From Eutrophocola sp049446715 (GTDB lineage: Bacteria; Pseudomonadota; Gammaproteobacteria; Pseudomonadales; Pseudohongiellaceae): a DNA stretch of 64,000 nucleotides. The stretch is taken from positions 1 to 64,000 of the forward strand of contig JBMTQX010000001.1 in assembly GCA_049446715.1 (NCBI GenBank). Reading direction: 5' to 3'. Shown one piece after another: positions 35,000-44,316 of this stretch (position 1 is the first letter of the stretch; each line of letters begins with the position of its first letter). Under the pieces are notes generated by a model, which was not told the DNA's origin, did no database searches, and saw only the letters and a program-made list of their open reading frames with translations. Position numbers and translations under genes: made by a program.

Positions 35000-36016
35000 T
35001 CAGCGTGTCTGGAATTCGACGTTGGGCACGGCGAAGGGTGAGGGCATGAAGTACGGCACATAAGTGAACACGGCTTCGATGCGCGAAATACGGCCATCGC
35101 GGATCTTGAAGGCCTCGATCAGGGAAATGCTGTTCGGCCACTTCAGGACTGTTTTCATTTCCCGGCCGTCGGTCAGCTTGTAGGCGTCGAACATGTTGGC
35201 GTGATCGAAGAATCCGGTAGCCACGACAACCCCGCGCTCGACATCGACAATCGGGTAGCGGCGTTCACGGATACGCTTGTTGATATGGTAGATGCCGAGG
35301 CGAAACTGGTTTTCGCAGCCCTGGGCAATGGAGGCGGAATTGCCGCTGTTGCCGTTGGCCGGTGCGCTCGTGGTGCTGATGCCGTTTTCGAGGCGGCTGC
35401 AGTCATCACTGAACAGGGTGAAGACTTCACCATCGTTCAGCTCCACGGTATTGAAGTAGCCGTCAGCAACGGTGACCAGGCGGGCGCGGGAACGACGTTC
35501 CTCGACCGGCAGGACGCGGCTGAATTCCGGGTCGTGCGTCACCTGGTCCGGATCACCGAAAGGTTTCGGCATATCAGGCAGGCGGTTGACGATGGTTTCG
35601 ATCTCGGTGATCTGGCGGTTCTGCACTTTCATGCGCATGGCCAGGTAGGCCGGGTTGCCATGTTCTTCGACGATGCCGAACCACGCGGTATTGCCGGTTT
35701 CCACGTCGGCCACCATCATTTCACCGTCGCGCACCTTGCTGAGGGTGCCCCATAAGCCGTCGTTGCCGATCGGCATCACCACATCGTTCTCGGCAAAGAT
35801 GACATCCTGCGCCAGGCGGGCAGCGTCTACATCATGGTTTGCCAGGGCTTCAATATAGTTGGTGGTGAAATCGATCAGGCAGTCGTAATCACAGTCCGGC
35901 ATGAAGACCGCGCTGTCATAACCGGGGGCCTGTGCCTGCGTCGCAGCCGGCATTACGCCAGCCAGCAAAACGCCTTGGAACAGGAGCGCGGCAAAGAGTC
36001 TGGGTTGCTTCAACAT
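35000..36016 (-). CDS. Exported tandem paralogue B, unknown family
   Basis: This 338-aa paralogue of the 34013 protein has a signal peptide ending TQAQ and the same DCDYDC start, a SDDCSR motif and a QGC. It carries the same paired blocks (FAENDVVMPIGNDGLWG; LIEAFKIRDGRISRIEAV). The two genes arose by tandem duplication, since order, cysteines and boundaries agree. It begins 43 bp after the SMP-30-like gene. A SnoaL/NTF2-like fold is inferred from the pattern, not proven. Confidence 0.75.
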   Translation of the reverse strand: MLKQPRLFAALLFQGVLLAGVMPAATQAQAPGYDSAVFMPDCDYDCLIDFTTNYIEALANHDVDAARLAQDVIFAENDVVMPIGNDGLWGTLSKVRDGEMMVADVETGNTAWFGIVEEHGNPAYLAMRMKVQNRQITEIETIVNRLPDMPKPFGDPDQVTHDPEFSRVLPVEERRSRARLVTVADGYFNTVELNDGEVFTLFSDDCSRLENGISTTSAPANGNSGNSASIAQGCENQFRLGIYHINKRIRERRYPIVDVERGVVVATGFFDHANMFDAYKLTDGREMKTVLKWPNSISLIEAFKIRDGRISRIEAVFTYVPYFMPSPFAVPNVEFQTR

Positions 36017-36059
36017 AGGGTTCCTCGTCAGGGGGCTTCCTTATTTGTCGGGGTTCGAT

Positions 36060-36992
36060 TCAGTCCAGCGGGTAGGCCAGCAGCATGAAGGCCTCGGGTT
36101 CCTGGCCACGCAGGGTCGGGTCCAGCAGGTACGCGATATTGCTCTCAATGACATAGGCGGTATTGCCAACCACCGTGGCGCCCGGCGATGACACCAGGTC
36201 ATCGGTCAGGATGTCGAGCATGACGTCATTGCCTTCAATGGTGACGACACTGAGCCGGCCGATGCCACTCTCCGCCTGAATGAAACGGTTGCCTTCAATC
36301 AGGCGCATGGCATCGGGTCCGCCCAGGGCATGGCTCAGGTTGAGCGTGGTCAGCTCCCCCATGCCGCCGGCCGCATTGAAAGCGACGCGAAAAATCTGAT
36401 TGGTCTGCACGTTGTTGGCATACAGGGTCCAGTCGCCGCTGAACACGATGCCATCGATGCCGCGCAGCACATCAGCCTGGCCAAAGACACGCAGGGCATC
36501 ACTGCCCGGGTCGAGCACCAGGATACGGCCGTTGGGTGTATCGGCCGCAAACACCGAGCCGTTGGCGCCGATGGTGATGTCATTGCAGGTGCCGCCGCCG
36601 GGAAACGGATAGACCGCTTTCTGGTCGCCGGTGGTGAGGTCAAAAGCCATCAGGGAGGTGGTGCCCTGGGAGCGCTCCGGGCCAAAGAAATTCGGAGCAC
36701 TGCACAGCCACAGCGTATTGGTCTTCTCATCGGCCAATACACCGAGAATGGTGAGGATGCCGTTTTCCGGCGAATGGTGAATCCAGGGACGGGCAATCAG
36801 GCCGCCGGGCTCGGTGCGATAGACAATGCCTTTCACACTGCCGGCAATGACCACGCCATCACTGGTGGCATCAATGCTTTCGGAAAACACCTGGGTGTCC
36901 TCAATGCGGATATCCATGGCCGTGTCGCGCACTGCCGTACCGGCGCAACCTGTCAGTATGAATGCCCCGACAATTAATAGAGCCTTCTTCAT
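36060..36992 (-). CDS. SMP-30/gluconolactonase-like lipoprotein
   Basis: This 310-aa lipoprotein (lipobox LTGC near residue 15) has the six-bladed propeller of the SMP-30/gluconolactonase family. Landmarks are the acidic metal-binding stretch near residue 140 (GGTCNDITIGANGSVFAADT), GIDGIVFSGDWTLYANN, and the N-terminal blade VFSESIDATSDG. In the family a divalent metal held by Glu, Asn and Asp hydrolyses sugar lactones. The context supports this: the gene follows a PQQ dehydrogenase by 36 bp, and such enzymes make lactones. The start at 36992 is set by GGGGGAT. Confidence 0.8.
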   Translation of the reverse strand: MKKALLIVGAFILTGCAGTAVRDTAMDIRIEDTQVFSESIDATSDGVVIAGSVKGIVYRTEPGGLIARPWIHHSPENGILTILGVLADEKTNTLWLCSAPNFFGPERSQGTTSLMAFDLTTGDQKAVYPFPGGGTCNDITIGANGSVFAADTPNGRILVLDPGSDALRVFGQADVLRGIDGIVFSGDWTLYANNVQTNQIFRVAFNAAGGMGELTTLNLSHALGGPDAMRLIEGNRFIQAESGIGRLSVVTIEGNDVMLDILTDDLVSSPGATVVGNTAYVIESNIAYLLDPTLRGQEPEAFMLLAYPLD

Positions 36993-37028
36993 GCTATCCC
37001 CCAAAAAATTCTTTCCTTGCCTCTTGCC

Positions 37029-39329
37029 TCAGTGCCCGGTGGTGTTGTCCGGTGCGGTCTCGAAGGTCTCGTTGTTTTCCTGGGCCTCGTACGCGCGCCA
37101 GCCCAGGTCGATCAGGTAGGCATGTATGGCGTTGGCCTGGTCTTCATTGAGCACGTCGTCCCACTGCGGCATGCCACGATACCGGCGCGCGCCGTAGAGC
37201 ACAATGCCGAGAAAACCTTCATGGGTTTCCGTGTTCATGCGGCGCAGATCCGGGGTCAGGCCATAGTCGGTATTGGCATGACAGATGGCACAGCTGCGGG
37301 AAAACAGCTGCTGGCCTTCGGCGATCAGTTCCGGTGATGCGGTATTGGCCACCGGCGGTTCCGGAATAGGGGCTATGTCGCTGAGCAGCTCCGGCAGAGG
37401 CACCTCGTCACCGCCGAGCTTTAGGGCAATGATGCGGCCCTGGTTGCCGTAGTCGATGACGGCGCTGGTCGGGTGCGGCGCGAACCAACCGCCGCCACCC
37501 CAGCCGGTCAGGAACGCAATGTATTGCACATCATCAATCATGTAGCTGATGGGGGCGGCAATGATGGATGAACCGATGAACAGTTCATGCAGCAATTCGC
37601 CGTGCGCCTCGTCATAAATACGCATATAGCCGGAATCGGTGCCCTGGAACACCAGGCCCCCGGCCGTGGACAGCACACCGGCCCGGTCCCACCAGCCCTC
37701 ATTTTCCACTTCCCACACGGTTTCACCGGTGGCGGGATCAAAAGCTTTCAGCGCGGCGCGGGATTCGGCCTTGTCCTCAGCCTGGATGTCCTGCAGGAAA
37801 TCGCGCACCGGGCCCTGCAGAAGGTCGGGGTTCATGGTCATCATGTCCCCGAACAGGATACTGTTGCCGTTGTTGCCCTGTTTGGGCCGGTAAACGTGTC
37901 CATCCGTGGTGTCGTAACTCATGGCACCGCCTTCGATGGACGGGATATAGACCAGGCCGTTGTCGGGGTTGTGGGCCATGGGATTCCAGGCATGACCGCC
38001 CATGCCCGAAGGCTCGACAAAGATGGGTGGGCCGCCATAGAAATAATCCACATCCGGATTGAGTTGGGGACGGCCGGTTTCCAGGTCAACATGGGTCGCC
38101 CAGTTCACCGGCACATAGGGATCCGCCGACAGTAGTTCGCCGGTTGCGCGATCCAGGATATAGAAGAAGCCGGCCTTGGGGGCCTGCATAATGACCTGGC
38201 GGATTTCGCCGTCAAACGCCATATCGGTCAGGATGAAAGGCTGGGTAGCCGTGTAGTCCCAGCTTTCCCGCGGCACTTCCTGGTAATACCAGACCATGCG
38301 GCCGGTATCGGGGTTGATCGCAATGATTGAACACAGGAACAGGTTGTCGCCGCCGGCCGGGCTGCGTTCATGCCAGTTGAACAGGGCCGAGTTGCCGGTG
38401 CCTACATATAAAAGGTTGAGTTCGGGGTCGTAGGCCATGGCGTTCCAGGCCGTGCCGCCACCACCGACCTCCCAGCGACTGTCGGGGTCCCAGGTTTCGG
38501 CGGCCAGTTCCAGTTCAGGATGTTCCTGGCCGATTTCGGGGTCGCGCGGTACGGTGAAAAAGCGCCAGCGAAAGTCGCCGGTTTTTAGGTCATAGGCACT
38601 GACGTAACCGCGGGCATCATAGTCGGCACCGGCATTGCCGATGACTACCACGTCACCCGCCACTTCCGGCGCACCGCTGGAGGTATAGGCACGGTCCTTG
38701 TAGATGATGGTGTCTTCTTCCCAGACCACAGCACCGGTTTCGGCATCCAGTCCGAAGAGGCGGCCATCGAGTGATCCGACATAAACCATGCCGTCCCAGA
38801 CGGCGACACCGCGGTTGACCTCATCGCAACAGGTATAGCGGTTGACCTGGCCATCGCTCTGCGGATTGAAAGACCAGATTTCTGTGCCCGTGACCGCGTT
38901 AAGGGCATAGACCCGGCCGGTGGTGCCGGAGGTGTAGAGCACGCCGTCCACCATGATCGGATTGGCCTCCATGCCGCGATGGGTGCCAGTGCGGTATTCC
39001 CAGGCAAATCCCAGGTCAGTGATGTTGTCGCGATTGATCTGGTCCAGCGGACTGAAGTGGCTTTTGCCGAAGTCACGGCCTTCGGTCAGCCACTGGTCCG
39101 GTTCTGCACCAATATTGAGCAATCTTTCGCGGGTGATGGCGCCGAATCGTGTCGGGACATAATCCCCGCTGCGGTTTGAGACGGACTCTGCAAGATTTCG
39201 GCCGTCAGCACTGTCTTGGTTTCCTGAACATCCTGCAAGAATAAGAAGCAGGAGGAAAACCGCGGGACGGGGGGGGAACCAAAAGGTACTGTTGCAGCGC
39301 GAAACGCTGTCATGGGCTGTCAGGGTCAT
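37029..39329 (-). CDS. Quinohaemoprotein alcohol dehydrogenase-like lipoprotein A
   Basis: This 766-aa protein has a lipoprotein-type signal (LAGC near residue 34) and an eight-bladed PQQ domain (about residues 60-640). Visible features are WLTEGRDFGKSHFSPLDQI near the start, the vicinal disulfide Cys-Cys in TCCDEVNRGVA, and WDYTATQPFIL with the catalytic Asp. A C-terminal cytochrome c domain carries CAICH near residue 695. This is the layout of type II quinohaemoprotein alcohol dehydrogenases. It heads an operon with the SMP-30-like gene and two paralogues, and is divergent from a TonB receptor. The substrate may enter through that receptor. The start is uncertain within about 40 codons. Confidence 0.9.
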   Translation of the reverse strand: MTLTAHDSVSRCNSTFWFPPRPAVFLLLLILAGCSGNQDSADGRNLAESVSNRSGDYVPTRFGAITRERLLNIGAEPDQWLTEGRDFGKSHFSPLDQINRDNITDLGFAWEYRTGTHRGMEANPIMVDGVLYTSGTTGRVYALNAVTGTEIWSFNPQSDGQVNRYTCCDEVNRGVAVWDGMVYVGSLDGRLFGLDAETGAVVWEEDTIIYKDRAYTSSGAPEVAGDVVVIGNAGADYDARGYVSAYDLKTGDFRWRFFTVPRDPEIGQEHPELELAAETWDPDSRWEVGGGGTAWNAMAYDPELNLLYVGTGNSALFNWHERSPAGGDNLFLCSIIAINPDTGRMVWYYQEVPRESWDYTATQPFILTDMAFDGEIRQVIMQAPKAGFFYILDRATGELLSADPYVPVNWATHVDLETGRPQLNPDVDYFYGGPPIFVEPSGMGGHAWNPMAHNPDNGLVYIPSIEGGAMSYDTTDGHVYRPKQGNNGNSILFGDMMTMNPDLLQGPVRDFLQDIQAEDKAESRAALKAFDPATGETVWEVENEGWWDRAGVLSTAGGLVFQGTDSGYMRIYDEAHGELLHELFIGSSIIAAPISYMIDDVQYIAFLTGWGGGGWFAPHPTSAVIDYGNQGRIIALKLGGDEVPLPELLSDIAPIPEPPVANTASPELIAEGQQLFSRSCAICHANTDYGLTPDLRRMNTETHEGFLGIVLYGARRYRGMPQWDDVLNEDQANAIHAYLIDLGWRAYEAQENNETFETAPDNTTGH

Positions 39330-39661
39330 GGCGTGTTATGACTTCTTGTCGATTTTTGTTGTTTTTGGAGGGCCGACCGGGTTACCCGGAGGCCTAAAAA
39401 AAGAAAAAAGAAATAAGAAAGAAAAAAGAAGCATAACGAGCCACATACATCCTGTACAGGGTGATGCCGGCAAAAGAAAAAACTGACTCACGAGTCGGAA
39501 AAAGCAAGGTTTTTTCGCGCCAATTCGGCTTTTTGAAAATATCTTCGAATAGCGAAGTTTTGCTTCCATTCATATTTTATGCTTGATATGTTCACATTTC
39601 CGATCCGTAGGGTCGGAGGGAAATTTCCGTCCTAAACAAAAAATACAAAGGGGGTTTTGTT
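39330..39661. promoter_or_regulatory. Divergent promoter region with hairpins and a purine tract
   Basis: This region separates the quinohaemoprotein and TonB-receptor genes. It holds a GC-rich inverted repeat at about 39371-39394 (GGCCGACCGGG with CCCGGAGGCC) followed by a roughly 35-base nearly pure A/G tract (39395-39431). A second hairpin lies at 39600-39616 (CCGATCC with GGGTCGG), just upstream of the AGGGGG ribosome binding site of the receptor gene. Promoter boxes cannot be fixed by eye. Confidence 0.5.
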
Positions 39662-42600
39662 ATGCAGCGCATAAGGCATCTGCGTAAGAAAAATCTTGCC
39701 CTGGTCGTTTCAGCAGTCTCGACGATGTTGGCCGGGGGAGTTTCCAGTGTTAACGCACAAGATACACTGGAAGAAATTACGGTCACCGGTTCACGTATTG
39801 TGCGACGTGACCTTTCAGCACCAAGTCCCATTGTTACAGTCGGTAGTGAAGATTTCGAAAACTCTTCAACAACTTCGGTTGAGTCCGTACTGAACCAGAT
39901 GCCCCAGTTCGTCCCAGGGCAGAACCAGTTCACTTCAGGTATCCAGGGCAGCGCAACAAATGCTCCTGGTGCCGCTACACTGAACCTGCGTGGTATGGGT
40001 ACCAACCGTAACTTGGTACTCATGAACGGCAAACGTCCACAACCGTCCAATGCTTCGCTGGTTGTCGACATCAATACCATTCCTTCTTCAGCCATTGCCA
40101 ACGTGGAAGTCATCACGGGTGGTGCCTCCGCCGTATACGGTCCGGACGCCATGGCAGGTGTTGTCAACTTCGTACTGAAGAATGACTTCGAAGGTGTGGA
40201 ATTTGACTGGCAGACCGGTGCCACCGCAGAAGGTGATGCCGAGGAGTCCAAACTCAGCATGCTGATGGGTGCCAACTCCGCTGACGGTCGTGGCAATGTC
40301 ATGATCGGCATGGACTGGACCAAGCGTTCACCGGCCTTCCAGAAAGATCGTGACTTCTATCTCAACGGCTGGGCTGATCCGGGCAACGCGTCCGGCGGCT
40401 TCATCGTGCCGAATGCCTATTTCCCCTCACCGGGCAACGGGCCTTCCCAGGCTGCCGTGGATTCCCTGTTCCCGCAAACTGCACCGGGTACGGTTTCCAC
40501 CACGTCTGAAATCTATTTCAACGCTGACGGCACGCCGTTCGTACAGCCCAAGGGCTATGGTTACAACGGCCCGCTGAACTGTTTCGATCTGGAAGAGTGT
40601 GGTCAGTTTGCCGGTATGAAACAGTTGAACAACGGTGACCTGTCACAGTTCTTCACTGAAGGCTACCTGTCTACGCCGCTGGAAAGACACTCACTGTTCC
40701 TGCGTGGCACCTACGAAATCGCTGATGGTATTTCTGCCTACATGCAGACCAACTACAGCCATATCGAAGTCACCACCCGTGGCGGTATTCCACCGGCCAT
40801 TACCGTTTGGCAGGCCCCGGCCGTTCCGCGTGACGGACGCACCCTGCCGGCAGCCCTCAACACCATCCTGGACTCCCGTCCCAATCCGGACAATCCCTGG
40901 GCACTGTTCAACGTACTGCATTACAACGGCCCGCTTGAAGCCAAGAACACCAGTGATGTCTGGCAGTTCATGGTCGGCTTTGAAGGTGAGCTGATGGACG
41001 GCGACTGGACCTGGGATGCCTACGTTTCCCGTGGTAACACCAAGACCCTGGCCCAGAACGACAACATGCCGTCCCTGCAGCGTTACCAGCAGCTGGTCTA
41101 TGCCCCGAACTTCGGTCAGGTGAAAGGCTATGCGCCCCCGCAGACCGGTGACGGTATCGGCGGCGGCCGTGGTTATGTGTTCAACTGTGATACCGGTCTG
41201 CCGGTCTTCGCCCAGTTCACACCCTCCGAAAACTGTCTGGAAACCATCGACACCAACCTGACCAACAGCACAGACCTGTCTCAGGAAATCGCTGAGGCTA
41301 CCCTTCAGGGTGGTCTGTTCGACCTGCCGGCTGGCCAGGTCCGTTTCGCGGTCGGTGCGGCGTATCGTGCCAACGGTTTCTCCTTCCTGCCGGGCAACGT
41401 GCTGTACCAGTCCCGTGACAACCCGGTTGGTCTGTTCTCCTCTAATGCCACCGGCGGCAAGATCGACGTGACTGAGTACTACGGCGAGTTGCTGGTACCA
41501 GTCATTGAAGGGCTGAACCTGGAACTGGGTTATCGTTATTCCGACTTCAGCACGGCTGGCGGAACCGATACCTACAAGGCCATGTTCACCTGGGAAGCCA
41601 ACGACATGATCACCTTCCGTGGTGGTTACCAGTTCGCAACCCGTGCGCCGAACGTGGCGGAGCTGTTTACAGCACCTACTCAGTTGGTGGTAGGTTTCGC
41701 AGACCAGGATCCGTGTTCCGTGACCACACGTTCAGCTTGGGGTAACGTGCCGGGTAACCCTGATCGTGCCAAGGTCATCGACCTGTGTCGTGCCATCATC
41801 GGCAACAACACGTCAGGTTTCGATACACAGACCTACTCCATCACCGGTATCTCTGGCCCCGAGGGCTTCCACAGGCAGAACCCGCCGTTCTTCCCTCTGG
41901 AAATCGCTCTCCAGCAGGGGAATCCGAACGTTGGTCCGGAAGAGGGTGAAACCATTACCTTCGGTGCTGTTATCTCAGACCCGTTTGGTATTGAAAACCT
42001 GACCATTACAGCAGACTACTACAACATCGAACTGGTTGAAGCGATTTCTCCGCTCTCAGTTGCCACGGTGTACAACAACTGCTTTAACTGGGATGGCTCT
42101 ACTAACCCGACCTATGATGTGGGTAACTCTTGGTGTCAGATGATCCGTCGTAATCCGGTTACTGGTGACCGTGAAGAGGTGGATGCACCGTTCTACAACC
42201 TGGGTACCCAGACCACTAGCGGCTATGACTTCAACGTCAACTACAGCATGGATCTTGGGCCTGGTACCTTCAATGTGAACTCCACCTTGAACATCCTGGA
42301 CGAGTACGAGTACCAGGTTGCCCCGGGTGACATCATCATTGATGCCAAAGGCACCCTGGACCGTGGCGGTCTGTTTGACTACCAGGCGATGACCCGTTTC
42401 AGTTACTTCTGGAACGATTTCAACGTTGGTCTGACCTGGCGTCACATGGCCAGCGCGGAATCTGCGGCAGCAGCGCAGAGCCCGACTACTCAGATACTGG
42501 GGCCGGGTTCCTACGACATGTTCAACCTCAGCGGTGGCTATAGATGGAACAACTATAGCTTGAGGTTCGGTGTCGACAACCTGTTCGACGAGGACCCTGA

Positions 42601-42712
42601 ACTGACCCAGGCTAATCCGGCAGGTGGTGATACCAACACCGACCTGACCAGCCCTGGTCTGTATGACCTTCTTGGTCGTCGTTACTACGTCGGTCTGAAA
42701 GTCAGCTTCTAA
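39662..42712 (+). CDS. TonB-dependent outer-membrane receptor
   Basis: This 1016-aa protein has a signal peptide ending VNAQD, then a TonB-box-like ITVTGSRI. The plug domain (about residues 50-180) has LNLRGMGTNRNLVLMNGKRP and VEVITGGASAVYGPDAMAGVVNFVL. A 22-strand barrel follows, ending in the aromatic C-terminus VGLKVSF. The FRGGYQFATRAPNVAELF block is usual for the barrel. Such receptors import large or scarce substrates with energy from TonB. The pairing with a quinohaemoprotein, not siderophore genes, suggests an organic substrate. An AGGGGG ribosome binding site and a terminator at the end make it a single-gene unit. Confidence 0.93.
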   Translation: MQRIRHLRKKNLALVVSAVSTMLAGGVSSVNAQDTLEEITVTGSRIVRRDLSAPSPIVTVGSEDFENSSTTSVESVLNQMPQFVPGQNQFTSGIQGSATNAPGAATLNLRGMGTNRNLVLMNGKRPQPSNASLVVDINTIPSSAIANVEVITGGASAVYGPDAMAGVVNFVLKNDFEGVEFDWQTGATAEGDAEESKLSMLMGANSADGRGNVMIGMDWTKRSPAFQKDRDFYLNGWADPGNASGGFIVPNAYFPSPGNGPSQAAVDSLFPQTAPGTVSTTSEIYFNADGTPFVQPKGYGYNGPLNCFDLEECGQFAGMKQLNNGDLSQFFTEGYLSTPLERHSLFLRGTYEIADGISAYMQTNYSHIEVTTRGGIPPAITVWQAPAVPRDGRTLPAALNTILDSRPNPDNPWALFNVLHYNGPLEAKNTSDVWQFMVGFEGELMDGDWTWDAYVSRGNTKTLAQNDNMPSLQRYQQLVYAPNFGQVKGYAPPQTGDGIGGGRGYVFNCDTGLPVFAQFTPSENCLETIDTNLTNSTDLSQEIAEATLQGGLFDLPAGQVRFAVGAAYRANGFSFLPGNVLYQSRDNPVGLFSSNATGGKIDVTEYYGELLVPVIEGLNLELGYRYSDFSTAGGTDTYKAMFTWEANDMITFRGGYQFATRAPNVAELFTAPTQLVVGFADQDPCSVTTRSAWGNVPGNPDRAKVIDLCRAIIGNNTSGFDTQTYSITGISGPEGFHRQNPPFFPLEIALQQGNPNVGPEEGETITFGAVISDPFGIENLTITADYYNIELVEAISPLSVATVYNNCFNWDGSTNPTYDVGNSWCQMIRRNPVTGDREEVDAPFYNLGTQTTSGYDFNVNYSMDLGPGTFNVNSTLNILDEYEYQVAPGDIIIDAKGTLDRGGLFDYQAMTRFSYFWNDFNVGLTWRHMASAESAAAAQSPTTQILGPGSYDMFNLSGGYRWNNYSLRFGVDNLFDEDPELTQANPAGGDTNTDLTSPGLYDLLGRRYYVGLKVSF

Positions 42713-42724
42713 GTGAGAGGCGAT

Positions 42725-42757
42725 AAAAAGCCCCACCTTCAGGTGGGGTTTTTTTTG
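42725..42757 (+). terminator. Terminator of the TonB receptor gene
   Basis: Arms CCCCACCT and AGGTGGGG enclose TC and are followed by eight T residues, 12 bp after the stop. Confidence 0.93.
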
Positions 42758-42839
42758 CCTGGCATTTGTGGCTATTGCGCTCGGCAGGTTTCTCGGACAA
42801 GCATTCGATAGTACGAGGCAAGGGCATCCTGCGAATGCC

Positions 42840-42878
42840 TTGTCGGATGACGGCCCAAAGGCCTCTTCCGACCTACAA
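42840..42878 (-). repeat. REP-like element, copy A (inverted)
   Basis: This is an imperfect palindrome whose reverse complement (TTGTAGGTCGGAAGAGGCCT, then GGGCCGTCATCCGACAA) matches copies B and C. The outer arms TGTCGGA and TCCGACC pair, with an inner GGCC stem. It lies in the TonB receptor to oxygenase gap. Confidence 0.75.
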
Positions 42879-42979
42879 AACTTTTCGGTATTGGTCAAAA
42901 TGCTGGTGACGCCACCTGCGTTGGGCTTTGATGGGCGTTCTGTGAGCGCCTGAATCGCGATGCGATTCCAGCGGAGTTA

Positions 42980-43019
42980 TTGTAGGTCGGCATAGGCCTG
43001 TAGGGCCGTTTGCCGACAA
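42980..43019 (+). repeat. REP-like element, copy B
   Basis: Sequence runs TTGTAGGTCGGCATAGGCCT then GTAGGGCCGTTTGCCGACAA. The outer arms GTCGGC and GCCGAC and the inner GGCC arms pair. It is in direct orientation with copy C and inverted to copy A. Confidence 0.75.
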
Positions 43020-43038
43020 ATGTTTGACGCCTGATTAG

Positions 43039-43077
43039 TTGTAGGCCGGAAGAGGCCCACAGGGCCGTCATCCGGCA
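43039..43077 (+). repeat. REP-like element, copy C
   Basis: Sequence runs TTGTAGGCCGGAAGAGGCCC then ACAGGGCCGTCATCCGGCA. It ends next to the stop codon of the oxygenase gene, where a hairpin could protect the 3' end of that transcript. Confidence 0.75.
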
Positions 43078-43078
43078 C

Positions 43079-44158
43079 TTAATCCAGGATGTACTTCACT
43101 TCCCGGTTGCGGATGAACTGCGACACGATCCATTTCTCGCCGGTTACGGGAGGGCGACCGGCGTGCTTGGTGCGGCGGTCGGGAGAACCGTCGGGCAGGG
43201 CGTTGACGAAATAGATGCCATCGCCCGTCTTGCCCTTGTAACTGATGTTGAGTTCCGGAAACACGGTTTCGCCACCTTCATAGTCCTCGTTCAGGTAAAT
43301 CAGAAACGTGATAATGCGCTGGCCGTTGTCGCGGATTTCCTGCTCATAGTTGGGCATGCCGGGGTCAACAAAATCAAAGTGGTCGGAAATTTCCTCGCCG
43401 GGCTGGTAATTGAGCAGGGCAGTGCCTTCCATCTGTACCATGGGAATGCCGCAGGCGGCGCTCATTTTCTGTTGTATCAGGAAATGCAGCAGTTCGTTTT
43501 CCACCAGGTTGAACTCGGCAATGGAATTGGTACGGGTTTCGGACTGGTAGTTGCGCCGGTTCATGGCGTCATAGACCAGCGCCGGCTTCAGGCGGTCTTT
43601 CGCCAGCCTGACCAGCCAGCAACAGATGGGGGGTGGTAGCAGGCCGGCAAAGGTCTTAATTTCAGGGGTCTGGTTGAGCAACTGGCCTTCATGAGTCTGC
43701 ATCCAGCCATTGAGATCAACTGCCGTCACCAGTTGCTGCCAGTAAGCCGGATCTTCGTTATTGAGTAATTCGGGATTGATGGCCGGTTCACCCCTGTCGC
43801 TCAGCAGTATCATCTGCTCACGGGCAATGGTTGATCCCAGCGCTGCCGCATGGGCCAGGGTGGCGATGGCGTGGGGCCAGCTCTTCGGCTGGTAAATGCC
43901 AGTAGACTGGAACACCGCCACCATGGAGACGGCATCAGCAACGCCATCACGGGCAGCTTCGAGAATGAAGCGGGCGCCATCCTGTGGCAGGTAGGGACAG
44001 CGATCCCCCACCAGCATGCGCTTTCCTAACATCGTCTTGGCGAGGTTGTCTCCCTGCTGGGTGGCCAGGGCCAGAACGTTGATAGCTTCATCGTGATTGC
44101 CGGCATCATCGAGTTCCCGGGCCTGTGACAGCCCCGGCGAGATGGCAGTTGTGGTCAT
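43079..44158 (-). CDS. Prolyl 4-hydroxylase-like 2OG-Fe(II) oxygenase
   Basis: This 359-aa protein has Sel1/TPR-like helices in the first half (about residues 15-120) and a P4Hc-type oxygenase domain (about 235-350). Iron ligands are H260 and D262 (DHFDF) and H332 (KHAG). K342 (EKW) should bind 2-oxoglutarate. No signal peptide is seen, so it is cytoplasmic. Bacterial relatives hydroxylate proline in proteins such as EF-Tu or are unassigned; the partner here is unknown. A clear AGGGGAAG ribosome binding site precedes the ATG. It is divergent from the 44317 gene. Confidence 0.88.
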   Translation of the reverse strand: MTTTAISPGLSQARELDDAGNHDEAINVLALATQQGDNLAKTMLGKRMLVGDRCPYLPQDGARFILEAARDGVADAVSMVAVFQSTGIYQPKSWPHAIATLAHAAALGSTIAREQMILLSDRGEPAINPELLNNEDPAYWQQLVTAVDLNGWMQTHEGQLLNQTPEIKTFAGLLPPPICCWLVRLAKDRLKPALVYDAMNRRNYQSETRTNSIAEFNLVENELLHFLIQQKMSAACGIPMVQMEGTALLNYQPGEEISDHFDFVDPGMPNYEQEIRDNGQRIITFLIYLNEDYEGGETVFPELNISYKGKTGDGIYFVNALPDGSPDRRTKHAGRPPVTGEKWIVSQFIRNREVKYILD

Positions 44159-44316
44159 GCTGACTTCCCCTTTTTTGACAGCAGTGTAAGTGAGAATGCC
44201 GGTTCCTGAAAGGCTGCAGGGCAGAGTTCCTTCAGGACAATGTCATGCGGTTGAAAGGTTGTCCTGTCCTGGGCTTTCCATTACTCTTTGATCCTGTTTC
44301 TGCTTGGGTAAATCCT

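Noticed and set aside
39592..40323. Minus-strand frame covering the TonB receptor start
   Set aside because: Ser/Thr-rich antisense of the plug domain, no binding site.
42840..43077. Possible CRISPR array from repeated palindromes
   Set aside because: Only three copies, of mixed orientation, with unequal spacing and no cas genes; REP-like repeats fit better.
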